A stretch of DNA of 64,000 nt, taken from the NCBI GenBank assembly GCA_964461995.1, contig CAYWXL010000001.1, positions 62,001-126,000 on the forward strand. The letters are read 5' to 3'. Of this stretch, positions 8,420 through 17,496 are shown in pieces (positions within the stretch are counted from its first letter, which is position 1; every line of letters begins with the position of its first letter). The notes beneath the pieces are model-generated. The model was not told where the DNA came from. It saw nothing but the letters and a program-made list of their open reading frames with translations, and did not search any database. Source of the DNA: JALSRK01 sp964461995 (GTDB lineage Bacteria; Acidobacteriota; Terriglobia; Bryobacterales; Bryobacteraceae). A program made the position numbers and the translations under genes.

Positions 8420-11400
8420 TCAGCCACCCTCCCGCTCGGTCCGGGAGGCAGCGCTTTCGGATCCCGCCCCGGTCTTTATGTTCAACACCGGGGTGGCGAA
8501 CTCGATCCCTTCTTTCTTGAATAGCTCCTCGATCGCCTCGTGAACCTGGTCTTTGGTGGCGAGGCCTTGGCCGAAATCGACGAAGAACCGCAGTTCGAAC
8601 TTCATCGCCTGTTCACCGAACTCCAACAGCAACGCCTGCGGGGGAGGATCGTCCAAGACCTGAGGGAAGCGCCGGGCAGCGGCGAGCAGCGTCTCCTTCA
8701 CCCTCTTGACGTCGGCGCCGTAAGCCACCCGCACGGGGATGTCCACGCGCCGTTTGGAGTCCGACAAGGTCCAGTTGACGAGCTTGTTGGTGATGAACTC
8801 CTTGTTGGGGACAATCATCTCGCTCCGGTCCCACAACGAGATCGTGGTGGCCCGGATCTGGATGCGGCTGACGCGTCCCTGCAGGTTCCCAATCGTGACT
8901 GCATCGCCTACGCGCACCGGCCGTTCAATCAACAAGATCAAACCGGAGACGAAATTGGCCACAATCTCCTGGAGGCCGAAACCCAGCCCGAACGTCAGCG
9001 CAGCGGCGAGCCATTGAATCTTTGACCACGATAATCCCAACAACCCGAAGGTGACACTGACGCCGATGATCAGGATCGCATAGCGGACCAGCGTACTGAC
9101 AGCCACCCGGAAACCGCTGTCCACTCCAGGACGCTTCAGCAAGATCAGCTCCACCAGACCGGGCACATCCCGCACGAGAGCCATCGTGATGAGGAAGGCG
9201 AGCAGCGCCTGGCCGAGGTTCCAGAGCGTCAAAGTTGTCGCCACAGCGACAGCAGCGGCCGAAGCCCCGCCAGCGGCTGGCAAGGCCCCCTTAGTCCGGG
9301 GGGAGCCTCCTTGGGGAGCCTTCTTGCTGCCGGCCGGGGTCTCGCCGGCTCCCGGCGCGGCCACCGGTGCCCCCGGCGCCGCGGTCTCGCCGACAGGACT
9401 GAGGAGCGCGACCGTGGGATATAGCTGCACGCGCTTCAGGGCCTGCATGGCCGGAAGCGCCTCTGACCAGATTGAGTACAAGCCTACAGCCGCCAGCGTA
9501 ATGATCGTGAAGTGGAACAACTGGCGCACTCGGGGCTCCAATTGAGAAGTCGCCGCTTGAACTTCCGGCGAGGCCGCCCGGTCGCGGCGCAACCGCAGCG
9601 ACCACCACCGCTCCATCAGCCCGGCGATCACGAGCAAAGCGACGACGAGCGAGATGGTGCGGAAGAATTGGTACCCCAGCATCAAGCCCGTCAGGTAATA
9701 GCCGAACAAAGCCGTCAGCGCGGGAACCACGGCCACCAGAGTGATCGCTGGGTAGGCCCAGTAAGAAACGCGCCGCAATTCGAGGCTCGTGGCCCGATCC
9801 AGCGGGGTCTTGTTCGCCCATCGGGGCCGGAACACGGCGAACATGGAAATTGCCAGCAGGAAAAGGGCAGCGACGAAAGCCATCCGGCCGAGAGAATCGC
9901 TGAGGGCGCGCAGTTCCTCCGGGCTGTCCAGGCGTAGTCCGGCCCAGCCCAGGTGCAGGCTTACGTAGAGCAGCGGCAAGACGAAGAGTTCGGCCCAAAA
10001 GAAGCCGCGGTGCACGCCCCGCACCAGGACGGTGAAGCCTCCGAAGTGGGCTTCGGCCAAACCGTTGGGGCGCGAAATGTGGCGTATCGCGGTGAATAAG
10101 GCGGCAATTCCGGCCAGGTAATAGGCGGTTCTCTCCAGGGCGAAAGCGAACTGGGTGGGAGCAACTTCGGCGGTCAGCGCCCGGCTCAGCAAGAGCAGCA
10201 GGACTGGAAGGGGAGCGGCGAGCAGAGCGGTGTGCAGCACAGCCTCCAGAGTGTCGTGGAAGGCCGCCCGATTCAGGTCCCGCGCACGCTCTCCCAGGAC
10301 ACACAAGCGCCGCTTTATCCACTTCCGGAAACCCACCAGCAACACCAACAGCAGAAGCGAGACGACGGCGCGAACTGGCCGCTCGGAGACCTTGTCCCAG
10401 ATAGCCCTCACCACCGTCCGCCAGTTTCCGGGATCCAAGAGCCACGCGACCGCGTTCATCAAGTGCTGCGGCTGGGGCGGAAACGCTGACGAGATGGTGC
10501 GCGACCAGAACAGGTTCTCTCGCAGGAACGAGTCGGTCTGCTGCATTTCGGAGAGCAGGTTCTGGGTGAGTTCGTCGAGTTCGATCACGCGGTTCAAGTA
10601 CTGCGTATACCGTTGGATCAACTCTTCGAGCAGATCCCGTTTGGTCCGCAAGAGTTCGTCCAGGCTCCGCCGCAACTCACGCTTTTGTTCTTCGTCAAGG
10701 GCAAGGCGGTCCACCTTCCGGAGAACGGCGCGCGCCGTCTCGTCTGCGACACCCCGCTGCTCCTCGAGCTGAATCAATTGGAGCTGCAGCTCTGGAATCA
10801 GCCGCTGGCGTTCCTCGACATCGCGGCTGAGCTCAACCAGGGTTGGAAAGCCCTCCGGCATCTTCGGCCACCACTGTAAATAGGTGGTGCCCGAGCCAGC
10901 AGCTTCAAAGCGGCGCCGCGTCAATTCGGCGATGCGGTTCAGCTCAGCGATGTGCTTCCGGGTCTCCGCCAACCGGCGTTGGGTTTCCTCGGTGCTGGTG
11001 AGCACGCCCCGCTCGCCCCAAAGCAGAGCCGCGTATTTCTCGGTGCTGGCGGCCGACGCTTGGAACTCGGGCCCGAAGCCGGCGACCTTCTCACAGAGTT
11101 TTCGCGTCGCTTCGAGCCTCTCTTGATTCTGGTCTTTGCGCCGCTGGCGCAGCTCGGCCTCCATGAAGGCGACCAGTTGCATGTGATACTCGACGCGACG
11201 CCGAACCTGGTCCCTTTGCCAAGGCAACAGGGAGGCTTGCGCTTCAAGGAAGGCCAGCTCCGCACGCAGCCGTTCTTTCTCCACGGTGGCGGCGGCGCGC
11301 CGCGCTCGTAAACTGATCCGGAGCGCCCGGCTGGCCTCCGGATTAGATTCCATCGTCCCGGCATCACGTAGCTCGTCGCTGAGGGCTTCGATCTGCCGGT

Positions 11401-11884
11401 CAAGTTGGCCCAGCCTTCGGGCGATGTCCGTGCGCCGGGAGGCGCTCTGCTCGGCGAGCTGCTCGATTTCCCGCAGCGAAGAGCGGCTCGCTTCGAGCAA
11501 CGCGCGCTCTTGAGTGAGCCGGGCTTCGAGGTCTGACACGCTCAAATCGGCCGGAAGGCGAAGCGGCGGCTGGAGAGGCGGCTTAGCCAGCTCATTCCGT
11601 AAGACTTCCACCCTCCCGGCAATCCGCACCCGCTCCCGCTCGTAGCGCCGCACCTCGGCGCGGGCGGACTCAGCAGTCTGAATCGCATCGAGCGCTTCCT
11701 CATACAGCGAAAGAATGCGCTTCTGCAAGCTCGGGGGAAGCGTCGTACTCTCTTCCGCCCGGCTCTTCAGCGCTTCGATTTCCTTGCGGTCGAGGCGTCC
11801 CTCCGAAGCCGCCTCCGTCTGCCCGAAACAAGTCAAGGCTGCCAGAAGCAGCCCGACCCCCCGGGCAGTTCTGTAAAACGACAT
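8420..11884 (-). CDS. Large MscS-family mechanosensitive channel (MscK/MscM-like)
   Basis: An 1154-residue inner-membrane channel expected to release solutes on hypo-osmotic shock. It begins with a signal sequence (about 1-25), then a long periplasmic coiled-coil region (about 28-470, rich in Glu/Arg/Leu heptads), then many membrane segments from about 500 on. The MscS core lies at about 955-1110: the pore-helix region GLGFGLQEIVANFVSGL, then ERPVRVGDAVTIGNLQGRV of the beta domain and MIVPNKEFITNKLVNW. An unusual Ala/Pro/Gly-rich stretch lies in a loop between membrane segments (bases about 9230-9400). AGGAG sits a few bases before the ATG. The long periplasmic region matches MscK/MscM-type channels; these need extra signals such as ions in E. 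coli, unknown here. Confidence 0.88.
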   Translation of the reverse strand: MSFYRTARGVGLLLAALTCFGQTEAASEGRLDRKEIEALKSRAEESTTLPPSLQKRILSLYEEALDAIQTAESARAEVRRYERERVRIAGRVEVLRNELAKPPLQPPLRLPADLSVSDLEARLTQERALLEASRSSLREIEQLAEQSASRRTDIARRLGQLDRQIEALSDELRDAGTMESNPEASRALRISLRARRAAATVEKERLRAELAFLEAQASLLPWQRDQVRRRVEYHMQLVAFMEAELRQRRKDQNQERLEATRKLCEKVAGFGPEFQASAASTEKYAALLWGERGVLTSTEETQRRLAETRKHIAELNRIAELTRRRFEAAGSGTTYLQWWPKMPEGFPTLVELSRDVEERQRLIPELQLQLIQLEEQRGVADETARAVLRKVDRLALDEEQKRELRRSLDELLRTKRDLLEELIQRYTQYLNRVIELDELTQNLLSEMQQTDSFLRENLFWSRTISSAFPPQPQHLMNAVAWLLDPGNWRTVVRAIWDKVSERPVRAVVSLLLLVLLVGFRKWIKRRLCVLGERARDLNRAAFHDTLEAVLHTALLAAPLPVLLLLLSRALTAEVAPTQFAFALERTAYYLAGIAALFTAIRHISRPNGLAEAHFGGFTVLVRGVHRGFFWAELFVLPLLYVSLHLGWAGLRLDSPEELRALSDSLGRMAFVAALFLLAISMFAVFRPRWANKTPLDRATSLELRRVSYWAYPAITLVAVVPALTALFGYYLTGLMLGYQFFRTISLVVALLVIAGLMERWWSLRLRRDRAASPEVQAATSQLEPRVRQLFHFTIITLAAVGLYSIWSEALPAMQALKRVQLYPTVALLSPVGETAAPGAPVAAPGAGETPAGSKKAPQGGSPRTKGALPAAGGASAAAVAVATTLTLWNLGQALLAFLITMALVRDVPGLVELILLKRPGVDSGFRVAVSTLVRYAILIIGVSVTFGLLGLSWSKIQWLAAALTFGLGFGLQEIVANFVSGLILLIERPVRVGDAVTIGNLQGRVSRIQIRATTISLWDRSEMIVPNKEFITNKLVNWTLSDSKRRVDIPVRVAYGADVKRVKETLLAAARRFPQVLDDPPPQALLLEFGEQAMKFELRFFVDFGQGLATKDQVHEAIEELFKKEGIEFATPVLNIKTGAGSESAASRTEREGG

Positions 11885-12206
11885 CTGCTCCTAGCATACC
11901 CGCAACCCGCGAAGGGTGAACCGGAAACCGGTCCCGTAATCTGTTGGAACCCTTGGAAAAAGCGGCGCCGCAGGGCGGCCAGCTTGAGCTTGTCTGCTGC
12001 GGCCGCCGCCATCCGGGCGGCGGCAGTTCTCTGCTCCGGCGTCCGTTTCACACGAACCGGGCCGGCTACTGGCAACCGCCGCCCACGGCCCTAGGCGGCT
12101 CCCGACGGCGCGTCCAATGCCTGGAGAGGAAAACTGCATCGGCCTTCGGCTTGCATTTCAACGCCGATTCAGGCAATCTAATGGGTTTTATCCTTCTTAG
12201 ATTTTG
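11885..12206. other. Intergenic region between divergent MscS and DHH genes
   Basis: These 322 bases separate two divergent genes and should hold both promoters, but I find no convincing -35/-10 pair. A minus-strand reading frame at 11833-12075 encodes a basic, Ala/Arg-rich 80-residue peptide that overlaps the start of the channel gene; it has no recognised homology and I do not call it a gene. No tRNA or repeat is visible. Confidence 0.4.
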
Positions 12207-13160
12207 ATGCGGGTCAGAGTCCTCTACCACGACCATTGCTTCGACGGAGCCGCCTCGGCTGCGTTCTTCACCCGTTTCGTCGAAGCGAAGTTCTATCCCG
12301 AGGCAGAGTTTCTGTTCACGGGCATGGCCCACAAGGCGTCGCAGATCTTCGAAGAATCATTGTTTGACGGTGATGTCAACGCGATCGTGGATTTTAAATA
12401 CTCGTCGAGCCCGCGGCTCACCTGGTGGTTCGACCATCACCAGAGCGCGTTCCTGAACGCCGAGGACGAGGAACACTTCCGCCGCGACCGCTCCGGCCGG
12501 AAGTTCCTGGATCCGGAATTCAAGTCATGCACCAAGTTCATCGCCACCGTGGCCAAGGAGCGGTTCGGCTACGAGGCTCCGGACCTGGACGAACTCGTCC
12601 GCTGGGCCGACATCGTGGACGGCGCCCAGTACGTCAGCCCCGAGGAGGCGGTGGAGCTGCGGAGCGCCGCCACAAAACTCGTGCTCGTCATCGAAGGGGT
12701 CGAGGACTCGGAAACCGTGCAGCAGATCATCCGGTGGATGCGCCACCGGAAACTGGAAGAGATTATCGCCGAGCCGTCGATCCAGGAGATCTACAAGCCG
12801 CTGTATCGACGGCACTTGGAATCGATCGAGATCATCCGCAAAGAGGCGCGCTTCGACGGCACGGTCGTCTACTTCGACCTCACGAACCAGCCGCTGCAAG
12901 GCTACAGCAAGTTCATCCCTTACTACTTGTTCCCCGATTCCCTCTACACGGTCTCGGTGCTGCATTCGAGCTTCCGGACCAAGGTCTCGGTAGGCTCGAA
13001 TCCTTGGGCGAAAGAGCCTTTGAAACACAACCTCGCCGAGATCTGCGAGCAATACGGCGGCGGCGGACATCCTAGAGTCGGAGCGATCAGCTTCCCCCGG
13101 GGCGCGGTCGAAGAGGCCCGCAAGGCAGCCGCGGAGATCGTGGAGAAGCTTCGCACCTGA
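12207..13160 (+). CDS. DHH-family phosphoesterase (NrnA-like)
   Basis: A 317-residue member of the DHH/DHHA1 superfamily, whose bacterial members degrade short oligoribonucleotides, pAp or cyclic dinucleotides. Motif I is HDHCFDG at 8-14, motif III DHH is at 76-78 (WWFDHHQS) and the DHHA1 glycine loop GGGGHPRVGAISF is near 284-296. The DHHA1 half begins at about 200. Substrate cannot be assigned. The ATG at 12207 is chosen over the in-frame TTG one codon earlier; the purine signal before either is weak (CTTAG). It is followed after 79 bases by the HtrA-like gene on the same strand. Confidence 0.75.
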   Translation: MRVRVLYHDHCFDGAASAAFFTRFVEAKFYPEAEFLFTGMAHKASQIFEESLFDGDVNAIVDFKYSSSPRLTWWFDHHQSAFLNAEDEEHFRRDRSGRKFLDPEFKSCTKFIATVAKERFGYEAPDLDELVRWADIVDGAQYVSPEEAVELRSAATKLVLVIEGVEDSETVQQIIRWMRHRKLEEIIAEPSIQEIYKPLYRRHLESIEIIRKEARFDGTVVYFDLTNQPLQGYSKFIPYYLFPDSLYTVSVLHSSFRTKVSVGSNPWAKEPLKHNLAEICEQYGGGGHPRVGAISFPRGAVEEARKAAAEIVEKLRT

Positions 13161-13239
13161 CCGGCCGACGAGGGTCCGCAGGCCGCTTGTCCCGCGCCGC
13201 CCTGGTTCTGCCATACTGACTCAGAGAGCCGGCCAGCAA

Positions 13240-14502
13240 ATGCCTTCCCATCCGCCGCAACGCAAATACGTAGCGCTGCTGAGCGTCATCGCCGGGGCCA
13301 TCTTGATCATTGGGGGAAAGTTCAAACCGAGCCCTGCCCCGGAGGTGACGATTCCGCAGACGGAGATGCTCCGGCTGCAGTTGGCGGCGCAGCGGCGCAA
13401 CTTGGAGGATCTCACCTCGTATTTCGCCCGGGTGGCGAAGGACGTGTTGCCTACTGTCAAGTGGGTCCGGGGGCTGGAGGCGAGCGCGGTGGTGTGGAGC
13501 GGCGACGGGACGCTGGTCAGCCGGGGGCCGTCGGCTCCGGTGACGGTGGAACTGACGACCGGTCCGCACCGGCTCACCGCCGACGTAGTCTCCATACACT
13601 ATCCCGTCAGTTCGATGCGTTTGCCGGCCGGTGTGGAATACCCCCCGGCTTTCCGGGCCGCCGCCCGGTCGTTGCCCCAGGGAAGCTGGGTCTTGCAAGT
13701 GGCGGCGAGACGCGACGGAGGCCACCTCTACGCCCCGGGGACGTTGCAGGGCGTCCTGGCGGTCGAGTGCGGAGACTTCACGGCCAACATCGTCGAGACC
13801 AACCTGCCTCTGGACGAGACGACGGCGGGAGGGGGCGTCTTCGACCTACAGGGTAATCTGCTCGGCGTCGTGGTCCGCTGCGGGGACCGGTTCGAAGCGC
13901 TCACTCCGGAAGCCATCGACCGCGTCCTTGACGAGGCCCGTGGTCTCCGGGGCCGCCTGCTCCGCTACTACGGCCTTCGTCTGGAGCCGCTGACCGAGGA
14001 GATGCGGGAGTATTTCGGGGCGGAACTCGGACTCCTGGCGACCGAAGTGTGGACGAACTGGCCGGGCGACGTTGCCGGCCTCTTGCCGGGGGATATCATC
14101 CAGGCGCTGGACGGAGCGGAGGTCTCGACGCTCGATGACCTCAGCCGCCTCGTCCTCCCGGTCGCGTACCCGACTTACGAGCTGACCGTTCTTCGATCGG
14201 GCAAGATCGTCCGCTTGACGCTCCCCGCCAGCCAGGGCGGGTTTCCGGCCGCGTCAAGGACGGAGACACCAGGAATCGTGCTCCGCCCGCGGACAAGCGG
14301 ATACCGGATCGAGGACGTCATCCCCGGCAGCCCGGCCGACCGGGCCGGCTTGAAGCCCGGCGACCGGCTTCTAACCGTGGGTGGGCGGCGGCCGCGCAAC
14401 CTAGCGGCGGCGCACCGGGCGCTGGCGGCGACCGACGGACGCCCGGTCTGGCTGGCCGTCGAGCGGGGACCGCGGAAATTCGGGGTGTTCCTTCGACCAT
14501 GA
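13240..14502 (+). CDS. HtrA-like double-PDZ protein with inactive protease domain
   Basis: A 420-residue protein with an N-terminal membrane anchor (about 11-27), a trypsin-like domain (about 60-235) and two PDZ domains (about 245-335 and 340-420; GLLPGDIIQALDG and GLKPGDRLLTVGG are the carboxylate-loop regions). It resembles DegP/DegS in layout, but the catalytic serine loop GNSGG reads TTAGGG at 194-199, with Ala196 in place of Ser. The usual TNxHV histidine block is absent, and GDGTLVSRG stands near where it would be. It is probably a pseudoprotease used for peptide or partner binding in the periplasm. Its last codon overlaps the start of the antiporter gene (ATGA at 14499-14502), so the two are co-translated. 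Confidence 0.75.
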   Translation: MPSHPPQRKYVALLSVIAGAILIIGGKFKPSPAPEVTIPQTEMLRLQLAAQRRNLEDLTSYFARVAKDVLPTVKWVRGLEASAVVWSGDGTLVSRGPSAPVTVELTTGPHRLTADVVSIHYPVSSMRLPAGVEYPPAFRAAARSLPQGSWVLQVAARRDGGHLYAPGTLQGVLAVECGDFTANIVETNLPLDETTAGGGVFDLQGNLLGVVVRCGDRFEALTPEAIDRVLDEARGLRGRLLRYYGLRLEPLTEEMREYFGAELGLLATEVWTNWPGDVAGLLPGDIIQALDGAEVSTLDDLSRLVLPVAYPTYELTVLRSGKIVRLTLPASQGGFPAASRTETPGIVLRPRTSGYRIEDVIPGSPADRAGLKPGDRLLTVGGRRPRNLAAAHRALAATDGRPVWLAVERGPRKFGVFLRP

Positions 14503-15710
14503 ACGAGCTCTCCTCCTTGGGATTGATTCTGCTCTTCGCGCTGGCCGCGGGCCACCTGGTGAAGTTTGCCCGCATCCCTGAGGTAACCGGCTACATCCTC
14601 GCGGGCGTGGCGGTGGGACCTTCCGGGCTCGCCTGGGTGAGTCACGAAAACCTGGCCGCCCTCGAGGTTTTCAGCGAAGTCGCCCTGGGACTGATCCTAT
14701 TTTCCATCGGATCGATATTCGAACTCCGGCGGGTGCGCGGGGCGGGTCCCGCGGTGTTGCGGGTCACCGCCACCGAGAGCGTGCTGGCCGCCTCGCTGGT
14801 CAGCTCTGCGATGCTCTTGCTCGGGCTGGACTGGAAAGTGGCGATGTTGCTGGGAGCGATCGCCATGGCCACCGCCCCCGCCTCCACGCTGATGGTGATC
14901 CGCGAGAGAAACGCCTCCGGACCGATGACCGACACTCTGGTCGGCGTGATCGGCGTGAACAACTTGTTTTGCCTCACCGCGTTCGCCATCGCGGCCACTT
15001 TGATCGACCTGAGCTTGGCCACCGGCAGCGGCGAGGTCCTGGCGACGCTATACCGTTCCACCTACTTGCTCGTGTGGCAAATGATCGGCTCGGTGGCCCT
15101 CGGCTACCTCGTCGGCATCCTGCTGGCGGCCTGGGCCACTCGTGTGACCGACCACGGCGAGGTCTTGATTCTGTTCACCGGCTGCGTCCTGCTTTGTGTC
15201 GGCGTGGCGATGGTTCTCGAACTTTCCACGCTGGTCGCGAGCCTGGCCGTGGGAGCCACGATGGCCAACCTCTCGGCCCACACCCGGCGCATTCTGATGA
15301 CGATCGCCCGCAGCGACCCCCCGTTCTACGCCATTTTCTTCGTTATTGCGGGAGCAGATCTGGATCTGTCGTTGGTCAAGTCGCTGGGCGTGGCCGGTTT
15401 GGTGTATGTCGTCGCGCGGGCGACGGGAAAGTTGCTCGGCGCCAAGGTCGGCGCCCAAAAGGCAGGGCTGAACGAGACCGTTCAGCGCTACCTCGGATTG
15501 GCTCTCATGGCGCAAGCAGGCCTTGCCATCGGCCTCACGTTGGCGATCGACAAGCGTTACCCGGAGCTGGCGCCAAACGTGACGACCGTGATCCTCGCCG
15601 CGGTGACGATTTCCGAGATCATTGGTCCCATCGCCGCCCGGATAGCAATCGACAGAGCGGGCGAAGGGCGCAGCGCCGAAGCCTCGCTCCAGCCCGAGCG
15701 GGGGTTGTAA
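14499..15710 (+). CDS. CPA2-family cation/proton antiporter (KefB-like membrane domain)
   Basis: A 403-residue membrane protein with about 12 hydrophobic segments and no cytoplasmic RCK/TrkA-N domain. The N-terminal RIPEVTGYILAGVAVGPSGL and EVALGLILFSIG are hallmarks of the CPA2 (Na+/H+ and K+ efflux) exchanger domain. The transported ion cannot be determined. The start overlaps the stop of the double-PDZ gene by 4 bases. The lack of a nucleotide-binding regulatory domain leaves room for control by the upstream PDZ protein, which is inference. Confidence 0.82.
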   Translation: MNELSSLGLILLFALAAGHLVKFARIPEVTGYILAGVAVGPSGLAWVSHENLAALEVFSEVALGLILFSIGSIFELRRVRGAGPAVLRVTATESVLAASLVSSAMLLLGLDWKVAMLLGAIAMATAPASTLMVIRERNASGPMTDTLVGVIGVNNLFCLTAFAIAATLIDLSLATGSGEVLATLYRSTYLLVWQMIGSVALGYLVGILLAAWATRVTDHGEVLILFTGCVLLCVGVAMVLELSTLVASLAVGATMANLSAHTRRILMTIARSDPPFYAIFFVIAGADLDLSLVKSLGVAGLVYVVARATGKLLGAKVGAQKAGLNETVQRYLGLALMAQAGLAIGLTLAIDKRYPELAPNVTTVILAAVTISEIIGPIAARIAIDRAGEGRSAEASLQPERGL

Positions 15711-15824
15711 GCTCCGCGGCGAGCGATCCTGTCACGGCAAGGCCGGTGAGACCCCCGCCGGACCGGGCGAGCACCTACCCGCGCACCCTTTCTCGCGGGC
15801 TAGCAGAGAACGGCGCACCGGCCT

Positions 15825-15842
15825 TTCCGGCCGCGGCCGGAA
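15825..15842. repeat. Perfect 18-base palindrome between convergent genes
   Basis: TTCCGGCCGCGGCCGGAA reads the same on both strands. It lies between the antiporter stop (15710) and the glycosyltransferase stop (15862). It could form a loopless GC hairpin and act as a two-way terminator, or bind a dimeric protein. There is no T-run beside it, so classic intrinsic termination is not clearly supported. Confidence 0.4.
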
Positions 15843-15861
15843 GCGCGGGACTCAAAGAAAC

Positions 15862-17487
15862 TCAGGGCACGGTCTCGGCCTGGGGCGCCGCCGCTTCGCG
15901 ATCCATCTCCCATCGCAGCCGGGCCTGGAACTCGTCGATCAGCGTCGAAACGCCGGCCCACAAAAAGCCCGCTACGAAAAGCATCAAGAAGGGTACCGCC
16001 AGGAAGTTGTAACTGTCGATCGCCAGGTAGACGATCGCCAGAAAACCGACGCCGCAAGCGATTTCAACGAAGGGCAGCCAGCCGCTGCGCCGCCGGTAGA
16101 CCCGGACAACCGGCTGGAGTTTCTGGTTTCCCGCGACCGCATACTTCGCAGTGCGGGCAAAAGCCGTCTGGAACCCGGTAACAGCCTCGACCACGGCTTT
16201 CGTATTGATGAGAGTCAAACCGATGCCTGCGGCGATGACCATCGGCATGAGCACGATCGATCTCTTCCAGCCGTTCGGGTTATGCTCGTGCTCGGCGAAA
16301 ACATAAAAGGCGATGATCGAGAAAAACGCTGCGGCCATTACCGGCAGATCGAGCAGCAACATCTGCTGCCACCCCATGTAAAAGCGGACCACCATGGCCG
16401 GATAGACGAGCAGGCAGACCACAATCATCAGCGGATAGCTGATGTTCGGCGTCAAGTGGAAGATCGCCTCCACCTTGTTCCGCAGAGGGATCCGAGCCCT
16501 CAGAATCGACGGCAACAGCTTCAGCGCGACCTGGGTGAGCCCCTTCGCCCAGCGGGACTGCTGGACCTGGAAAGCATAGGTCTCTACCGGCAACTCGGAG
16601 GGGCTCTCGACATGCGGCAAGTACACGAATTTCCAGCCCCTTAGTTGGGCCCGATAGGAGAGGTCGCAGTCCTCGGTGAGCGTGTCGTGCTCCCAGCCAC
16701 CGGCATCCTCGATCATCTCCCGGCGCAGGATGCCCGCCGTGCCGTTGAAATTGAAAAAGAGGCCCGAGCCGCTGCGAGCCACGTGCTCAAGGAGGAAATG
16801 GCCGTCGAGGAGGATGGCCTGGACCTCGGTTAGGAGGTTATAGCTGCGGTTCAAGAAGGCCCAGCGGGTCTGGACCAGGCCGACCTTCGGATCGGTGAAA
16901 TAATGGACGGTCTTCTCCAGGAAATCGGGATCGGGGACGAAGTCGGCGTCGAAGATCGCAATCAACTCCCCGGTGGCGTGCCGCAGGCCCTCGTCCAGAG
17001 CTCCGGCCTTGAAGCCTCGCCGGTTCGTGCGGTGGCGGTACTCGATGGGCACGCCTCGGGCCTGATACTCGGCGACGAGCCGCCGGGCGATGACGCAGGT
17101 GTCGTCGGTGGAGTCGTCGAGTACTTGGATCTGCAGCCGGTCCCGGGGGTAGCGGATCCGCGAGACCGCCTCGATGAGGCGGCCGACGACGAACCGCTCA
17201 TTGTAGATGGGAAGCTGGATGGTGACCCGTGGGAGCTCTTGGAAACGTCCCGGAGGCTCGGTGAGCAAGTTCTTGCGATAGCGCCAATACCGATAGATGG
17301 TGATATAGCGGTGCAACCCGTAGATACCCAGCACCGCAAGCGCTAGAAAATAGGGAACTAAGATAGCGTAGTCGAACCACTGGAGCTGGTGGATTCCAGC
17401 GAACGTGTCATCGAAGAAGGTCCGCGAAAGACGCTCAACCAGAGAGTCCGCTACGAGCAGTCCAACAGGTGCGATCGTTGCTAACAT
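15862..17487 (-). CDS. Membrane glycosyltransferase family 2 (cellulose synthase/CslA-like)
   Basis: A 541-residue processive-type GT2 enzyme at the inner membrane. An N-terminal hydrophobic segment (about 38-60) precedes the catalytic domain, which shows the expected D,D,D,QxxRW pattern: DD at 124-125, DADF at 180-183, TED at 271-273 and QQSRW at 309-313. Four or more hydrophobic segments follow from about 345 to 520. The closest well-known relatives are beta-mannan/glucomannan synthase-like and BcsA-like enzymes; there is no PilZ domain. The product is unknown. It starts only 9 bases from the possible start of the divergent membrane glycosyltransferase, suggesting a shared polysaccharide or lipid-glycan function. 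Confidence 0.85.
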   Translation of the reverse strand: MLATIAPVGLLVADSLVERLSRTFFDDTFAGIHQLQWFDYAILVPYFLALAVLGIYGLHRYITIYRYWRYRKNLLTEPPGRFQELPRVTIQLPIYNERFVVGRLIEAVSRIRYPRDRLQIQVLDDSTDDTCVIARRLVAEYQARGVPIEYRHRTNRRGFKAGALDEGLRHATGELIAIFDADFVPDPDFLEKTVHYFTDPKVGLVQTRWAFLNRSYNLLTEVQAILLDGHFLLEHVARSGSGLFFNFNGTAGILRREMIEDAGGWEHDTLTEDCDLSYRAQLRGWKFVYLPHVESPSELPVETYAFQVQQSRWAKGLTQVALKLLPSILRARIPLRNKVEAIFHLTPNISYPLMIVVCLLVYPAMVVRFYMGWQQMLLLDLPVMAAAFFSIIAFYVFAEHEHNPNGWKRSIVLMPMVIAAGIGLTLINTKAVVEAVTGFQTAFARTAKYAVAGNQKLQPVVRVYRRRSGWLPFVEIACGVGFLAIVYLAIDSYNFLAVPFLMLFVAGFLWAGVSTLIDEFQARLRWEMDREAAAPQAETVP

Positions 17488-17496
17488 GGGCTTGCG

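Noticed and set aside
11833..12075. Possible small basic protein on the minus strand ahead of the MscS gene
   Set aside because: It overlaps the channel gene in another frame, has no recognisable ribosome site and matches no family I know; kept only as a remark on the intergenic stretch.
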